Assembly (NCBI RefSeq): GCF_900129565.1
Contig: NZ_FQWD01000001.1
Location: 558,001-622,000 of the forward strand
Length of the DNA stretch: 64,000 nt
DNA from: Marisediminitalea aggregata
GTDB lineage: Bacteria > Pseudomonadota > Gammaproteobacteria > Enterobacterales > Alteromonadaceae
Reading direction: 5' to 3'
The translations under genes and the position numbers were made by a program. Below, in pieces: positions 1 to 8,232 of this stretch. How positions within the stretch are numbered: position 1 is the first letter of the stretch; each line of letters opens with the position of its first letter. Under the pieces are notes generated by a model, which did not search any database, was not told the origin of the DNA, and was given only the letters and a program-made list of their open reading frames with translations.

Positions 1-734
1 CACTGGATACCGTGCTGCAGCGTCTGCATCAGGAAGCCAGCGCAGCAGAACCCCATTCGCTGTTTATTGGCGGTACCCACCTGCAACACTATCTGCCCGG
101 CTTTGAACAACACAATCCGCCGGTGCCGGTACCCCACGCTCAACCGCGCAATGGCTTGTGGATTGGCAACCAAACACGGGTCGCGATTCATCAGGACCTG
201 CCGCTAAACATAGCTTGCTGTGTTGCCGGTTCTCGCCACTTTACGTTATTTCCCCCCAACCAAACCGCCAATTTATATATAGGTCCTTTGGATGTGACGC
301 CGTCGGGTCAACCCGTCAGCCTGGTCGATCTGCATAATATTGACTACCAAAAATACCCGAAATTTAAAACTGCACTTCAACATGCTCAGGTAACCGAACT
401 GGAGCCCGGCGACGCACTTTTTATTCCCAGCATGTGGTGGCATGAGGTGTCGGCGCTAGCACCGTTTAACGTATTGGTGAATTACTGGTGGCGCACCACC
501 CCCGATTACGTCGATGCACCGGTGAATGCGCTTTATCACGCTTTGCTAGCGATAGCCCATTTGCCCGGCAACGAAAAGCAGATTTGGCAAGACATGTTCA
601 ACCACTATGTTTTTGAATCAACGCCAGACGCGAATGCGCATATACCCGAGCACGCCAGAGGACCATTAGGGGAAATGAATGATGCCATGGCACGACGAAT
701 TCGCAGTGTGTTGCTGCAATCTTTGAACAGATAG
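1..734 (+). CDS. Cupin-like (JmjC/Cupin_8) protein, 5' truncated by window
   Basis: The reading frame is open from the first bases of the window, so this is the C-terminal part (about 240 residues) of a longer gene. It resembles the Cupin_8/JmjC-like Fe(II)/2-oxoglutarate oxygenase fold. A WIGNQTRVAIHQD segment is followed by a core reading CCVAGSRHFTLFPP, and later GDALFIPSMWWHEV supplies a typical distal His on a double-stranded beta-helix. Proteins of this type are often encoded in Alteromonadales polysaccharide-utilisation loci next to DUF6445, SapC-like and tryptophan-halogenase-like genes, and a DUF6445 gene lies at 5299. Its substrate is unknown. A GTG at 12 is in frame but unlikely to be the true start. 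Confidence 0.75.
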   Translation, partial: LDTVLQRLHQEASAAEPHSLFIGGTHLQHYLPGFEQHNPPVPVPHAQPRNGLWIGNQTRVAIHQDLPLNIACCVAGSRHFTLFPPNQTANLYIGPLDVTPSGQPVSLVDLHNIDYQKYPKFKTALQHAQVTELEPGDALFIPSMWWHEVSALAPFNVLVNYWWRTTPDYVDAPVNALYHALLAIAHLPGNEKQIWQDMFNHYVFESTPDANAHIPEHARGPLGEMNDAMARRIRSVLLQSLNR

Positions 735-823
735 CGCCGTTCATTTCAGCGTGGTCAACTGCAATTGCACACACTCCTTTCTTTCGCCAATTTGCGCGTA
801 TTCCCTGCTAGCCCAGAAAAAAC

Positions 824-851
824 AGACGTTCTGACCTTAATCCGAACGTTC
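824..851. promoter_or_regulatory. Candidate operator pair upstream of the GH5 gene
   Basis: Two palindromic elements lie about two helical turns apart in the 236-bp gap before the GH5 gene: AGACGTTCT at 824-832 and GAACGTTC at 844-851. The second matches the longer palindrome CGAACGTTCG at 7697-7706, upstream of the carboxylesterase. A shared sugar-responsive regulator is inferred; no regulator gene is visible here. Confidence 0.4.
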
Positions 852-970
852 TAATTAGCCATTTTGCTTGCAGTCGGAATCCACCTGAAAGAAATTTTGG
901 TTAACTGATTGTTGCAAACTTGTTGATTCAAGCACGCCGACAAACCAATGGAGCAACTCGGAGATAACCG

Positions 971-3523
971 GTGAAAACAACCAATAAACAGAATAAGTTT
1001 ACGCTAACCAAACTGGCACAGCTTTTTGCGTTAGGGGGCCTGGCCCTGAACATGACAGCCTGCAGTTTGGATCAAGCCAGCGATGCTAACAAACACAACG
1101 GCGAGACCGTGTATGACTTCGCACCGCCCAAACCTGCCCCCGGCAGTGAGCAATACAGTATGCTGAGCCACGACCGCGAGCGCTGGATGAACGAGCAGGG
1201 TGAAGTCGTGTCATTACGCGGTGTGAACCTGGGCAACTGGTTAATGCTGGAAATGTGGATGTTCGACAACGGCGGCAACCCGGTTGGCGAAGGTATAGAA
1301 GACCAATGTACATTTGAAGGCAAACTGGAGGAACGCTTCGGTGCCGAAGAACGCGCCCGCCTGATGGATGTATACCGCGACAACTTCATTACCACCCGTG
1401 ACTGGGACATTATGCAGGAAGCAGGCTTTAACCTGATCCGCCTGCCTTTCCCTTACCAATTAATCGAAGACGCTAATAATCCAATGACACTGCGCGACGA
1501 TGCCTGGCAATATCTTGACCAAGCCATTGCCGAAGCCAAGTCCCGTAACATGTGGGTGGTGCTGGATTTACACGGCGCGGCTGGTGCACAAGGCTGGGAG
1601 CATCACAGCGGCTGTGCGGGTAAAAACGAATACTGGGATGGCGACAACGCCGCCGACAATCAGGCCAGGACCGCCTGGCTATGGCAGCAAATTGCTACGC
1701 GCTATAAAGCTGAACCCGCTGTAGCTGGGTATGGTGTGCTTAATGAACCCTGGGGTACAGACGCAGAAACACTCGCCGAAAACGTAACAGAGCTGTATCA
1801 CGCCATTCGTGAGGTGGACACAGACCACATTGTTATCTTGCCAGGTCATAACAGCGGTATTGATGCGTACGGCGATCCGAAAGACGCCGGTATGACTAAT
1901 GTCGCGTTTGAAATGCACTTCTACCCGGGTATTTTTGGCTGGGGTGAAATCGGCTATGACGTCCATCGCGACTGGCTGACATGCGGCCAGAATGGCACTA
2001 CGGGTGTGTGCGAGTGGGATGAGAAAATACGCGAGCTGGACACCCCATTCCTTATAGGCGAAATGCAGCCCTGGACCGGGTTAGGTGAGCAAGGCGGCGC
2101 CATTACACGTGCCACCTTCGACCGTTATAACGAATTAAGCTGGGCGGCAACTGCCTGGTCCTACAAAGTAATGACTATCAACGGCGGCCAGGGCAATGGC
2201 ACCTGGGGTTATGTAACCAACAAAGGGGAACGCTTGCTGGCGAAAGCCAGCACATGGAGCTGTTCAGGCTGGGATACCACGCTGTCCGATGCATGTGAGA
2301 CACCGTCAAAAGTTGTCACGCCAACCGACACTGACCAAACTTTCTACCTGATTGTGAAGTCAGGATCTTTGGGTGGTAATCAGGATATCCGTATTGACGA
2401 CCTCGAACTGGTCGCGCAGTCCAGCGGCGAAAATGTATTGCAGAACAGTGCGTTTGATACTGCCAGTGACTGGATTGAATGGAGTGCAACCGACGCGTCA
2501 CCAGCTGATGACAATCTGACCCCGGAAGTGGGGTACATGGCTGATGGCAACGGCATTCTGCGCATCACAGCTAACGGTAATTTTGCTAACGGCGGTGTGT
2601 ATCAAGCGGTACAACTCACCGGTGGTGAATCTTACTTGCTGTCGGGCTCCTTCGTAGACGCCGGTTCATCAGATACCTGGGCTGAGATTTATCTGCTGCC
2701 TGCTGCCCCGGAAAATGGCACAGATATCAGCGCAGCAGCCATGCCTCGTATTGATCTGAACAACGATTCGTTAGAAGACATTGAAGCCTACTTTGCCGGT
2801 ATGTCTGCCATTGAATACGAAGTGAATGAGCCGGTGAAATCTGCACTAACAGCCAGCGAACCAGCCGATATATTTAACTTCCCTAACGCGCCCCAGGACC
2901 TCACGCTGGAAAAAACAGCCGAAGGCATGAGCCTGGTTTGGACAGGCGTAAGCGATGCGACCTACAACGTGTATCGCACCACGTCATCGGGCAGCAACTA
3001 TCAGTTAGTTGCCGAAGGGCTGGAAGCGGAGATGTATCTGGATACGACTACCGCAGAAGGCGTGACGTACTACTACATTGTCACCGCCGACAACGGAGAA
3101 GAGAGCTACGCGTCTAACGAAGTTGCCACGGAAATTTTTTACGCCAGTATTCCCGGTTTAATCGAGGCTGAGCACTTCAGTGGTCAGTCAGGCTTCCAGG
3201 TGGAAGACACCCAGGACGAGGGCGGTGGTCAGAACCTTGGCTATACCGATCCCGGCGATACACTGACATATAACGTCGAGGTCGCCGAGGCCGGTGAATA
3301 CACTGTTTCATTGCGTATTGCCAGTTCGGGCGGCTCCGAAGGCATTGCCTTTAGTATGAACGGCACAAATGTTGGCAGTATTTCAGTGCCTGACACGGGC
3401 GACTGGCAAAACTGGACGACAATTTCAACAACCGTGACCCTAGCAGCCGGTGAACAAGAGCTGCAACTCACCGCACTGGGCGGCGCCTGGAACCTCAACT
3501 GGATGCAGTTTGAGAAAAACTAA
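971..3523 (+). CDS. GH5 glycoside hydrolase lipoprotein with CBM-like, FN3 and CBM6 domains
   Basis: An 850-residue secreted beta-glucan hydrolase. The GTG start at 971 follows a GGAG-like site. A signal sequence ends at a lipobox-like MTAC (Cys31), suggesting an outer-membrane lipoprotein. Residues about 65-440 form a GH5 catalytic domain: RGVNLGNWL near 83, acid/base Glu259 in LNEPWG and nucleophile Glu364 in LIGEMQPW. The RGVNLGNW signature is typical of exo-beta-1,3-glucanase-like GH5 enzymes. Residues about 450-590 look like a CBM4/9-type beta-sandwich, about 635-720 an FN3 domain, and about 727-850 a CBM6 module beginning IPGLIEAEHFS. The next gene is a GH30 enzyme, so laminarin (beta-1,3 backbone with beta-1,6 branches) is the inferred substrate. 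Substrate specificity is not provable from sequence alone. Confidence 0.88.
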   Translation: MKTTNKQNKFTLTKLAQLFALGGLALNMTACSLDQASDANKHNGETVYDFAPPKPAPGSEQYSMLSHDRERWMNEQGEVVSLRGVNLGNWLMLEMWMFDNGGNPVGEGIEDQCTFEGKLEERFGAEERARLMDVYRDNFITTRDWDIMQEAGFNLIRLPFPYQLIEDANNPMTLRDDAWQYLDQAIAEAKSRNMWVVLDLHGAAGAQGWEHHSGCAGKNEYWDGDNAADNQARTAWLWQQIATRYKAEPAVAGYGVLNEPWGTDAETLAENVTELYHAIREVDTDHIVILPGHNSGIDAYGDPKDAGMTNVAFEMHFYPGIFGWGEIGYDVHRDWLTCGQNGTTGVCEWDEKIRELDTPFLIGEMQPWTGLGEQGGAITRATFDRYNELSWAATAWSYKVMTINGGQGNGTWGYVTNKGERLLAKASTWSCSGWDTTLSDACETPSKVVTPTDTDQTFYLIVKSGSLGGNQDIRIDDLELVAQSSGENVLQNSAFDTASDWIEWSATDASPADDNLTPEVGYMADGNGILRITANGNFANGGVYQAVQLTGGESYLLSGSFVDAGSSDTWAEIYLLPAAPENGTDISAAAMPRIDLNNDSLEDIEAYFAGMSAIEYEVNEPVKSALTASEPADIFNFPNAPQDLTLEKTAEGMSLVWTGVSDATYNVYRTTSSGSNYQLVAEGLEAEMYLDTTTAEGVTYYYIVTADNGEESYASNEVATEIFYASIPGLIEAEHFSGQSGFQVEDTQDEGGGQNLGYTDPGDTLTYNVEVAEAGEYTVSLRIASSGGSEGIAFSMNGTNVGSISVPDTGDWQNWTTISTTVTLAAGEQELQLTALGGAWNLNWMQFEKN

Positions 3524-3546
3524 GCGCGCACGCTAGTGCAACTTGG

Positions 3547-3588
3547 GCAGCAGATTTATTTCGCTTTTGGTAAGTCTGCTGCTTTTTT
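3547..3588 (+). terminator. Intrinsic terminator after GH5 gene
   Basis: GCAGCAGA (3547-3554) pairs with TCTGCTGC (3575-3582) and is followed by six T residues. It lies 23 bp after the GH5 stop and before the GH30 gene, so the two may be transcribed separately or with attenuation. Confidence 0.75.
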
Positions 3589-3621
3589 ATTTGCCTTTGT
3601 AAATCACCTATCGAGTCATCT

Positions 3622-5148
3622 ATGATTTTTCGAATTTCCTGCTTACTACTCTGTTTTCTGCCCGGCCTTTCTGCCTGTGCAACCCCCGATACTTCATCGA
3701 AGGGCCCAACTCCACAGGCCTGGGCATCCACCGAGCTTCACCCCAATGACCATCGCTGGTATTCCTCGCCCTGGTCTGAAAGTGACATCAGCCACACATT
3801 GAGTCCCATTAAAGTAAATGCAGTTACAGCATTCAACGCACCGGTATTCACCCTACAACCCGAGAAGAGATTTCAGACTATTTTAGGGATAGGCGCGTCA
3901 CTGGAACACTCAACCGTGTATGCCATTCGCAAGAACAAATCAAAAGCCCAGCAACGGGCTCTGCTAAGCGCCCTTATTGATCCGGTAAACGGCATTGGCA
4001 TGAATCTGTTTCGAATTAGCATTGGCACGTCAGATTTTTCCGACGGTACACTGGCGAAGACACCCACCAGCCACCCCAATGGCTGGTATAGCTTTCAGGA
4101 TAGTCCTGACAGCCCGTTCAGTATTCAGCGCAATCGCGAACTGGGTATTATTGACACCCTGAACATGGCGCTTGACGTGGGTGCAGCGAGTAATAACCCG
4201 GTGCGGTTTGTGGCCAGCCCCTGGAGCCCGCCCGCCTGGATGCGCGAGCACAACTCGATGGTACAAGGCGGCACCCTGCTGCCAGAATTCTACGCCGCCT
4301 ATGCCCAGTATTTACGTAACTTCATTGAAGCCTACGCCGATGAAGGCATCCCGGTCTATGCCATAACCCTTCAAAACGAACGGCAGTTCGAGCCACCCGC
4401 TTACCCTGGTATGGTGCTAAGCTGGCAACAAGAGCGCGATTTACTGATTGCGGTTTATGAAAACTTCCACAACATCGGCGGCGAGTACGGTAAGGATCTT
4501 CCGGTAAAAATCTGGACACTGGATCACAACTTCGACTACTGGCAACAAGCTATCGAGCAGCTAGACTCTTTTACCGAAATAGGCAAAGCCCACTATGTGG
4601 ACGGTACCGCATTCCACCATTATGGCGGCGATTCGTCAGCCATGGCTGCGGTGCACGCCGCCTATCCAAGCAAGGACGTCATTTTTTCTGAAGGCAGCGT
4701 GTGGGGGGCCGGCAACGACAACCCGAATCGCGGTTATCAGGCCATTATTCGTCATTTGCGTCATTGGTCTACAGCCTATTTGTCGTGGGTCACCATGCTG
4801 CCACAGCAGGTCGATGAAGCTAATAAGGGACCCTACAACAAACTGGGAGTGGTGGGGCCCACCATGATCATTCAGGAAAAAGGCAGCAGCACCAATTGGT
4901 ACAAAACCCCTGAATACTGGCTAATGGGGCAGTTTTCCCGCTTTATTCGCGAAGAGGCAACACGCATTGAAGTCACGCCTGAGACAGTAAACCGTATCGA
5001 GGCCGTGGCGTTTACCAATCCCAACGGCAGTACAGTGAGTGTCCTGAGTAACCCTCACGACCTGGAACAGGTGATCACCATTGGCGCAAACAAAACCTAC
5101 TGGCAGCTCACGCTGCCCGCCAATAGCATAGTCACCGTGAAGTGGTAA
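3622..5148 (+). CDS. GH30 glycoside hydrolase lipoprotein
   Basis: A 508-residue secreted enzyme of the GH30 (glucosylceramidase / beta-1,6-glucanase) family. The N-terminus has a lipoprotein signal with lipobox LSAC (Cys19). The GH30 barrel starts near RFQTILGIGASLE (residues 84-95), with FRISIGTSDFS around 130, the acid/base Glu253 in TLQNERQ and the nucleophile Glu357 in VIFSEGSVWG. The last 60 residues form the small beta domain typical of the family. Length is normal for a stand-alone GH30. It sits directly downstream of the GH5 enzyme. Cleavage of beta-1,6 linkages in laminarin-type glucan would complement that enzyme; this is inference from family and context. Confidence 0.88.
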   Translation: MIFRISCLLLCFLPGLSACATPDTSSKGPTPQAWASTELHPNDHRWYSSPWSESDISHTLSPIKVNAVTAFNAPVFTLQPEKRFQTILGIGASLEHSTVYAIRKNKSKAQQRALLSALIDPVNGIGMNLFRISIGTSDFSDGTLAKTPTSHPNGWYSFQDSPDSPFSIQRNRELGIIDTLNMALDVGAASNNPVRFVASPWSPPAWMREHNSMVQGGTLLPEFYAAYAQYLRNFIEAYADEGIPVYAITLQNERQFEPPAYPGMVLSWQQERDLLIAVYENFHNIGGEYGKDLPVKIWTLDHNFDYWQQAIEQLDSFTEIGKAHYVDGTAFHHYGGDSSAMAAVHAAYPSKDVIFSEGSVWGAGNDNPNRGYQAIIRHLRHWSTAYLSWVTMLPQQVDEANKGPYNKLGVVGPTMIIQEKGSSTNWYKTPEYWLMGQFSRFIREEATRIEVTPETVNRIEAVAFTNPNGSTVSVLSNPHDLEQVITIGANKTYWQLTLPANSIVTVKW

Positions 5149-5166
5149 TAAAGTCGAGAAGCAAAT

Positions 5167-5251
5167 TGTTGGACACCCACTAAAAAGGTGGGTGTCCACA
5201 AATCCCAATTTCTGGGCGCTCTTTTGCACTTTTTCTGGACACCCACTTTTC
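5167..5251. repeat. REP-like GGACACCCAC repeats, one inverted pair plus one single copy
   Basis: GGACACCCAC (5171-5180) and its inverse GTGGGTGTCC (5188-5197) flank a short A-rich loop and can form a 10-bp hairpin just after the GH30 stop. A further copy, TTCTGGACACCCACTTTTC, is at 5233-5251. They belong to the dispersed family found at about twenty places in the window. Confidence 0.85.
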
Positions 5252-5298
5252 TTAAAAATTAAATCATTTATTTTCAGCGAGTTAACAGAAAGCACATT

Positions 5299-5318
5299 AT
5301 GGACACCCACCTTTTTTC
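5299..5318 (+). repeat. REP-like repeat copy supplying a start codon
   Basis: ATGGACACCCACCTTTTTTC is a near-consensus copy of the dispersed repeat. Its ATG is the only plausible start for the DUF6445 gene, so the repeat encodes the residues MDTHLF. Confidence 0.75.
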
Positions 5319-6063
5319 ATCAACACAAACTCATACTCACGCCGCCATTGCGCCTAACCCCAACGCGCGGCGTCATGTATTGCAAATTGGTGCAGAGAAA
5401 ACCAGGGTGCTCTTGATTGACGATGCCATACAATCCATAAATGCTGTCAGGCAACTAGCCTGCGAACAAACCTACACCAATGAGACACACACCTATTACC
5501 CCGGTGTACGTGCCCGCTGTCCAGACCGGTTACGCCAAGCCATCATTGCAGCCAGTGCCGATATCATTCGACAGGCGTATCACTTGCCTCCACAGCAAAC
5601 CTTTAGCGATCAGGGTTCATGGCTGAGCATTGCCAATACTCCACCTGAAGCCTTAGACCCTTTACAGCAACTTCCGCATTTTGATTCACACTCCCAGCGT
5701 GACTTTGCGGTAATGCTGTATACCAATGAACAGGATTTTCAGGGAACCGGGTTCTATCGACATCGCCCCACAGGATACGAAAATATTACCGCTGCACGCT
5801 GGCCAACATTTAAAGCATCGCGCGATGCAGCAGACGCCATACATCGCGGCTCTGAATCATTAAGTAAAACAAAATCTACCGGTTACTTTTCGGATTCCAC
5901 CGATGAATTTGAGCGTTTGGGCAAAATAGATTACCGGGCCAATCGGCTGGTTATCTACCCTGGGACCTTGCTGCACAGCGGGCTGATTGACCCAACCCGG
6001 GACTTATCGGCCAATCCTGCAACTGGCCGACTCACCGTAAATGTGTTTATACGCGCCGATTAA
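5299..6063 (+). CDS. DUF6445 family protein (2OG-oxygenase-like)
   Basis: A 254-residue protein that resembles the DUF6445 family found in Alteromonadales glucan-utilisation clusters beside cupin-like proteins. Visible features are a conserved N-terminal LLIDDAI segment, a central HFDSHSQRDFAVMLYTN (with an HxD-like pair), GTGFYRH, and a C-terminal RLVIYPGTLLHSG ending in RLTVNVFI. The HxD plus distal His pattern is compatible with a 2-oxoglutarate/Fe(II) oxygenase fold; this is inference. The start lies inside a copy of the dispersed repeat, so the first 10-15 residues (MDTHLFSSTQTHTH) are probably repeat-derived; family-like sequence begins around residue 20. Catalytic activity is unknown. 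Confidence 0.72.
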   Translation: MDTHLFSSTQTHTHAAIAPNPNARRHVLQIGAEKTRVLLIDDAIQSINAVRQLACEQTYTNETHTYYPGVRARCPDRLRQAIIAASADIIRQAYHLPPQQTFSDQGSWLSIANTPPEALDPLQQLPHFDSHSQRDFAVMLYTNEQDFQGTGFYRHRPTGYENITAARWPTFKASRDAADAIHRGSESLSKTKSTGYFSDSTDEFERLGKIDYRANRLVIYPGTLLHSGLIDPTRDLSANPATGRLTVNVFIRAD

Positions 6064-6081
6064 CCCTAATTGACTACATAA

Positions 6082-7620
6082 CTAACGGACTAATGGACTA
6101 AGCCTGGCCTTATAAGCTTTATTCAGCAGTTTCAGCTTATCACCGCGAATGTGAGGTACTTGCGCGGCGCCGCTGACCGTAAACACCATCCAATTTGCGC
6201 CACTGGCGTCTACCGGCTCCCACTCAGGTAAGCCTGCTGCGTTGGGATTACCGTATTTGATGAACTGCAACCAGTAGCGCTGCATGTATTGTACACCGGG
6301 CAGTGAGGAAGGGGAGAACAAGGCATTCACCTCTGCCCCATGATGCGCACCGGATTCGCCGCTACGGGTAACATCAAAGAAATAACGATACCCTTGGCTA
6401 CGCTTATTTTGCATCGCCTCAGTAGTTACCGAGCCCGCTAGCACATAGCGCATATCACCAAACACGTGTTGGTAAGGTAGTGACTGATACCCATTGCCAT
6501 CGGGAAGTGCTGAAAGCTGATAAACGCCTTTGATGCCAGGCGCTTCATCACCAGCCAGCTCAATCAAGCGTGCAGCCGGCACACCAGACCAGGGGTAAAC
6601 GCTGCCGTCATAGCTGTTTCCGCCGCTCATGTAAGGCACATCGTGCTGACGCCCTTGCATAAACACGACACCCGGTTCATCTGGAAGAATTACCCCGTCA
6701 GCCACAGGTAAGTGAAATCCTTCAACGGCCTCCACCCATTGGCTGGCTGATACATTAATTAAATCCTCAGCAGTCACGGCTGAAGCCGCTTTGCTGACCA
6801 CTCTGGATGCCAGCACTTGCGCATATTCCTGTGCATTCAGGCTCTGTGGTAACGGCTTTAAATTATTGGTTCTGGGTAAGGGCCAGGCACCGTAGCCACT
6901 TTGTGAGATAGCATGGTGAAATAACGACGCGCTTTGCGGTGCTACCATCAGCATTTGTACCGCCATGCCACCTGCAGACCCACCAGCAATAGTGACGTTT
7001 TTTGGATCCCCTCCAAATACGCTGATATGGCTTTTCACCCATTTAAGGGCGGCCACCATGTCTAGTACGCTGAAGTTTGCGCCCTGACTTGCATCAAGTG
7101 TTGGGTGCGCAAAAATGCCGAGTACGCCCAAACGGTAATTAAAGGACACCACCACTACGTCTTGAGAAAGCCAGTGAGACACGGCGCGCATATCAAGATT
7201 GCCGGAACCGCCTACGTAGCCACCACCGTGGATCCACACCAGAACGGGTTTGGGCTCAATAGCTGTGTTGGAATCGTTTTTTGCAGAAGTGAATACATTA
7301 ATAAACAAGCAATCTTCACTGGTGATTTGATCGGTGCGCTGAGGGCACTGCGCGCCATAGCGGGAAGCATCAATATCACCGTCATAGGTAACGGGTTGAG
7401 GTGCCATCCATCGGTTTTGGCCTTCTGGAGAGGCGGCGTAGGGTATTCCTTTGAAAGCCAGCACAGAACCATAAGCTTCACCATACAGTACTGACTCACC
7501 AATACGCACCTCAACCGCACTGGAATTAGCATTGGCACTGCTTACAAACGCCAACGCTATCGAGAACGCAGTTGAGGTTGTTACGACAAGACGGACAACT
7601 TTTGCAATCAATTGCTTCAC
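6082..7620 (-). CDS. Secreted type-B carboxylesterase
   Basis: A 512-residue alpha/beta hydrolase of the carboxylesterase type B family. It has an N-terminal signal peptide (about residues 1-31, ending SSANA). Motifs are FKGIPYA, EDCLFINVF, the oxyanion-hole HGGG at 131-134, the nucleophile Ser215 in GGSAGG, and a likely catalytic His in GAHHGAE near residue 420. Length and motif order match the family. It is convergent with the DUF6445 gene. It could remove acyl groups from a polysaccharide or other ester; the substrate cannot be read from the sequence. A palindrome upstream (7697-7706) resembles one upstream of the GH5 gene, which argues for shared control with glucan degradation. Confidence 0.87.
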   Translation of the reverse strand: MKQLIAKVVRLVVTTSTAFSIALAFVSSANANSSAVEVRIGESVLYGEAYGSVLAFKGIPYAASPEGQNRWMAPQPVTYDGDIDASRYGAQCPQRTDQITSEDCLFINVFTSAKNDSNTAIEPKPVLVWIHGGGYVGGSGNLDMRAVSHWLSQDVVVVSFNYRLGVLGIFAHPTLDASQGANFSVLDMVAALKWVKSHISVFGGDPKNVTIAGGSAGGMAVQMLMVAPQSASLFHHAISQSGYGAWPLPRTNNLKPLPQSLNAQEYAQVLASRVVSKAASAVTAEDLINVSASQWVEAVEGFHLPVADGVILPDEPGVVFMQGRQHDVPYMSGGNSYDGSVYPWSGVPAARLIELAGDEAPGIKGVYQLSALPDGNGYQSLPYQHVFGDMRYVLAGSVTTEAMQNKRSQGYRYFFDVTRSGESGAHHGAEVNALFSPSSLPGVQYMQRYWLQFIKYGNPNAAGLPEWEPVDASGANWMVFTVSGAAQVPHIRGDKLKLLNKAYKARLSPLVR

Positions 7621-7694
7621 TTTCTGTTTCCGCTACAAAATATGTAAGGCACACCATATCAGCGATTGGTGAGAAAGTGCAGCGCCTGCCTTAT

Positions 7695-7708
7695 TTCGAA
7701 CGTTCGAG
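7695..7708. promoter_or_regulatory. Palindromic candidate operator upstream of the carboxylesterase
   Basis: The perfect palindrome CGAACGTTCG (7697-7706) lies about 75 bp upstream of the esterase start. In the direction of the gene its context (CGAACGTTCGAAATAA) parallels the site before the GH5 gene (CGAACGTTCTAATTAG). Confidence 0.4.
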
Positions 7709-7737
7709 TTAGCGACAGAACCCGAAAACCTGCAGGA

Positions 7738-8109
7738 TTACTGTGGGTTATCTAACCCATAGACACACACGTACACTTTTTTATAGGTCTCAATAGTACG
7801 CCACTGCCCTTTGTAGCCTGGCTCCATATAAAAGGTATCGCCGGCGTGATACAGCTTGGGTTCACAGCCGTCTTCAGTTAGCTCAATCCCCCCTTCGATG
7901 AGATAGCAGAACTCAAACACACCGTCTTTGATTGAGCGGTTGGTGCCCGGTTCGCCGCCCATTACGCCGACTTTGATCTTGTCATCGGCAATGCAATCTG
8001 GCGCCCATTTTTGTAGCAGTGGATTTCCCGCTAACAAAATAGCTGGGTTAATGTAGCCTTCTTCAGGCGCGTCAGCGGGATGCTGGACTACAGTATTTAG
8101 ACGAGACAT
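7738..8109 (-). CDS. Small cupin-domain protein (DUF861/EutQ-like)
   Basis: A 123-residue single-domain cupin. The fold is marked by VFEFCYLIEGGIELTEDG in the first motif and YHAGDTFYMEPGYKGQW in the second, as in the Cupin_3 (DUF861) group. An AGGA site 8-9 bp upstream supports the ATG at 8109. No signal peptide, so it is cytoplasmic. Such proteins are usually small-molecule isomerases or hydrolases or are of unknown role. It is separated from the pump gene by 120 bp and lies behind the esterase on the same strand; no clear operon partner is visible. Confidence 0.75.
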   Translation of the reverse strand: MSRLNTVVQHPADAPEEGYINPAILLAGNPLLQKWAPDCIADDKIKVGVMGGEPGTNRSIKDGVFEFCYLIEGGIELTEDGCEPKLYHAGDTFYMEPGYKGQWRTIETYKKVYVCVYGLDNPQ

Positions 8110-8232
8110 AACGGCTTCCTAATCAGTAACAGTGTTAGCAAGCCAGTATAGTGAGAATGCCCGGCAAGTGAGGCTGATTCGCCTTGCCTGCCAGGCAGAT
8201 CCTGTTGAGTCACAGGTGAGGTTTAGTGGAAT

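Noticed and set aside
4040..4065. AGACACCCACC in the GH30 gene as a repeat copy
   Set aside because: Only the 11-base core matches with no T-run or flanks; it can be explained by codons for KTPT.
8161..8220. Terminator for the system 1 pump operon
   Set aside because: Short palindromes exist (for example TGCCTGCCAGGCA) but none has a T-tract on the minus strand.
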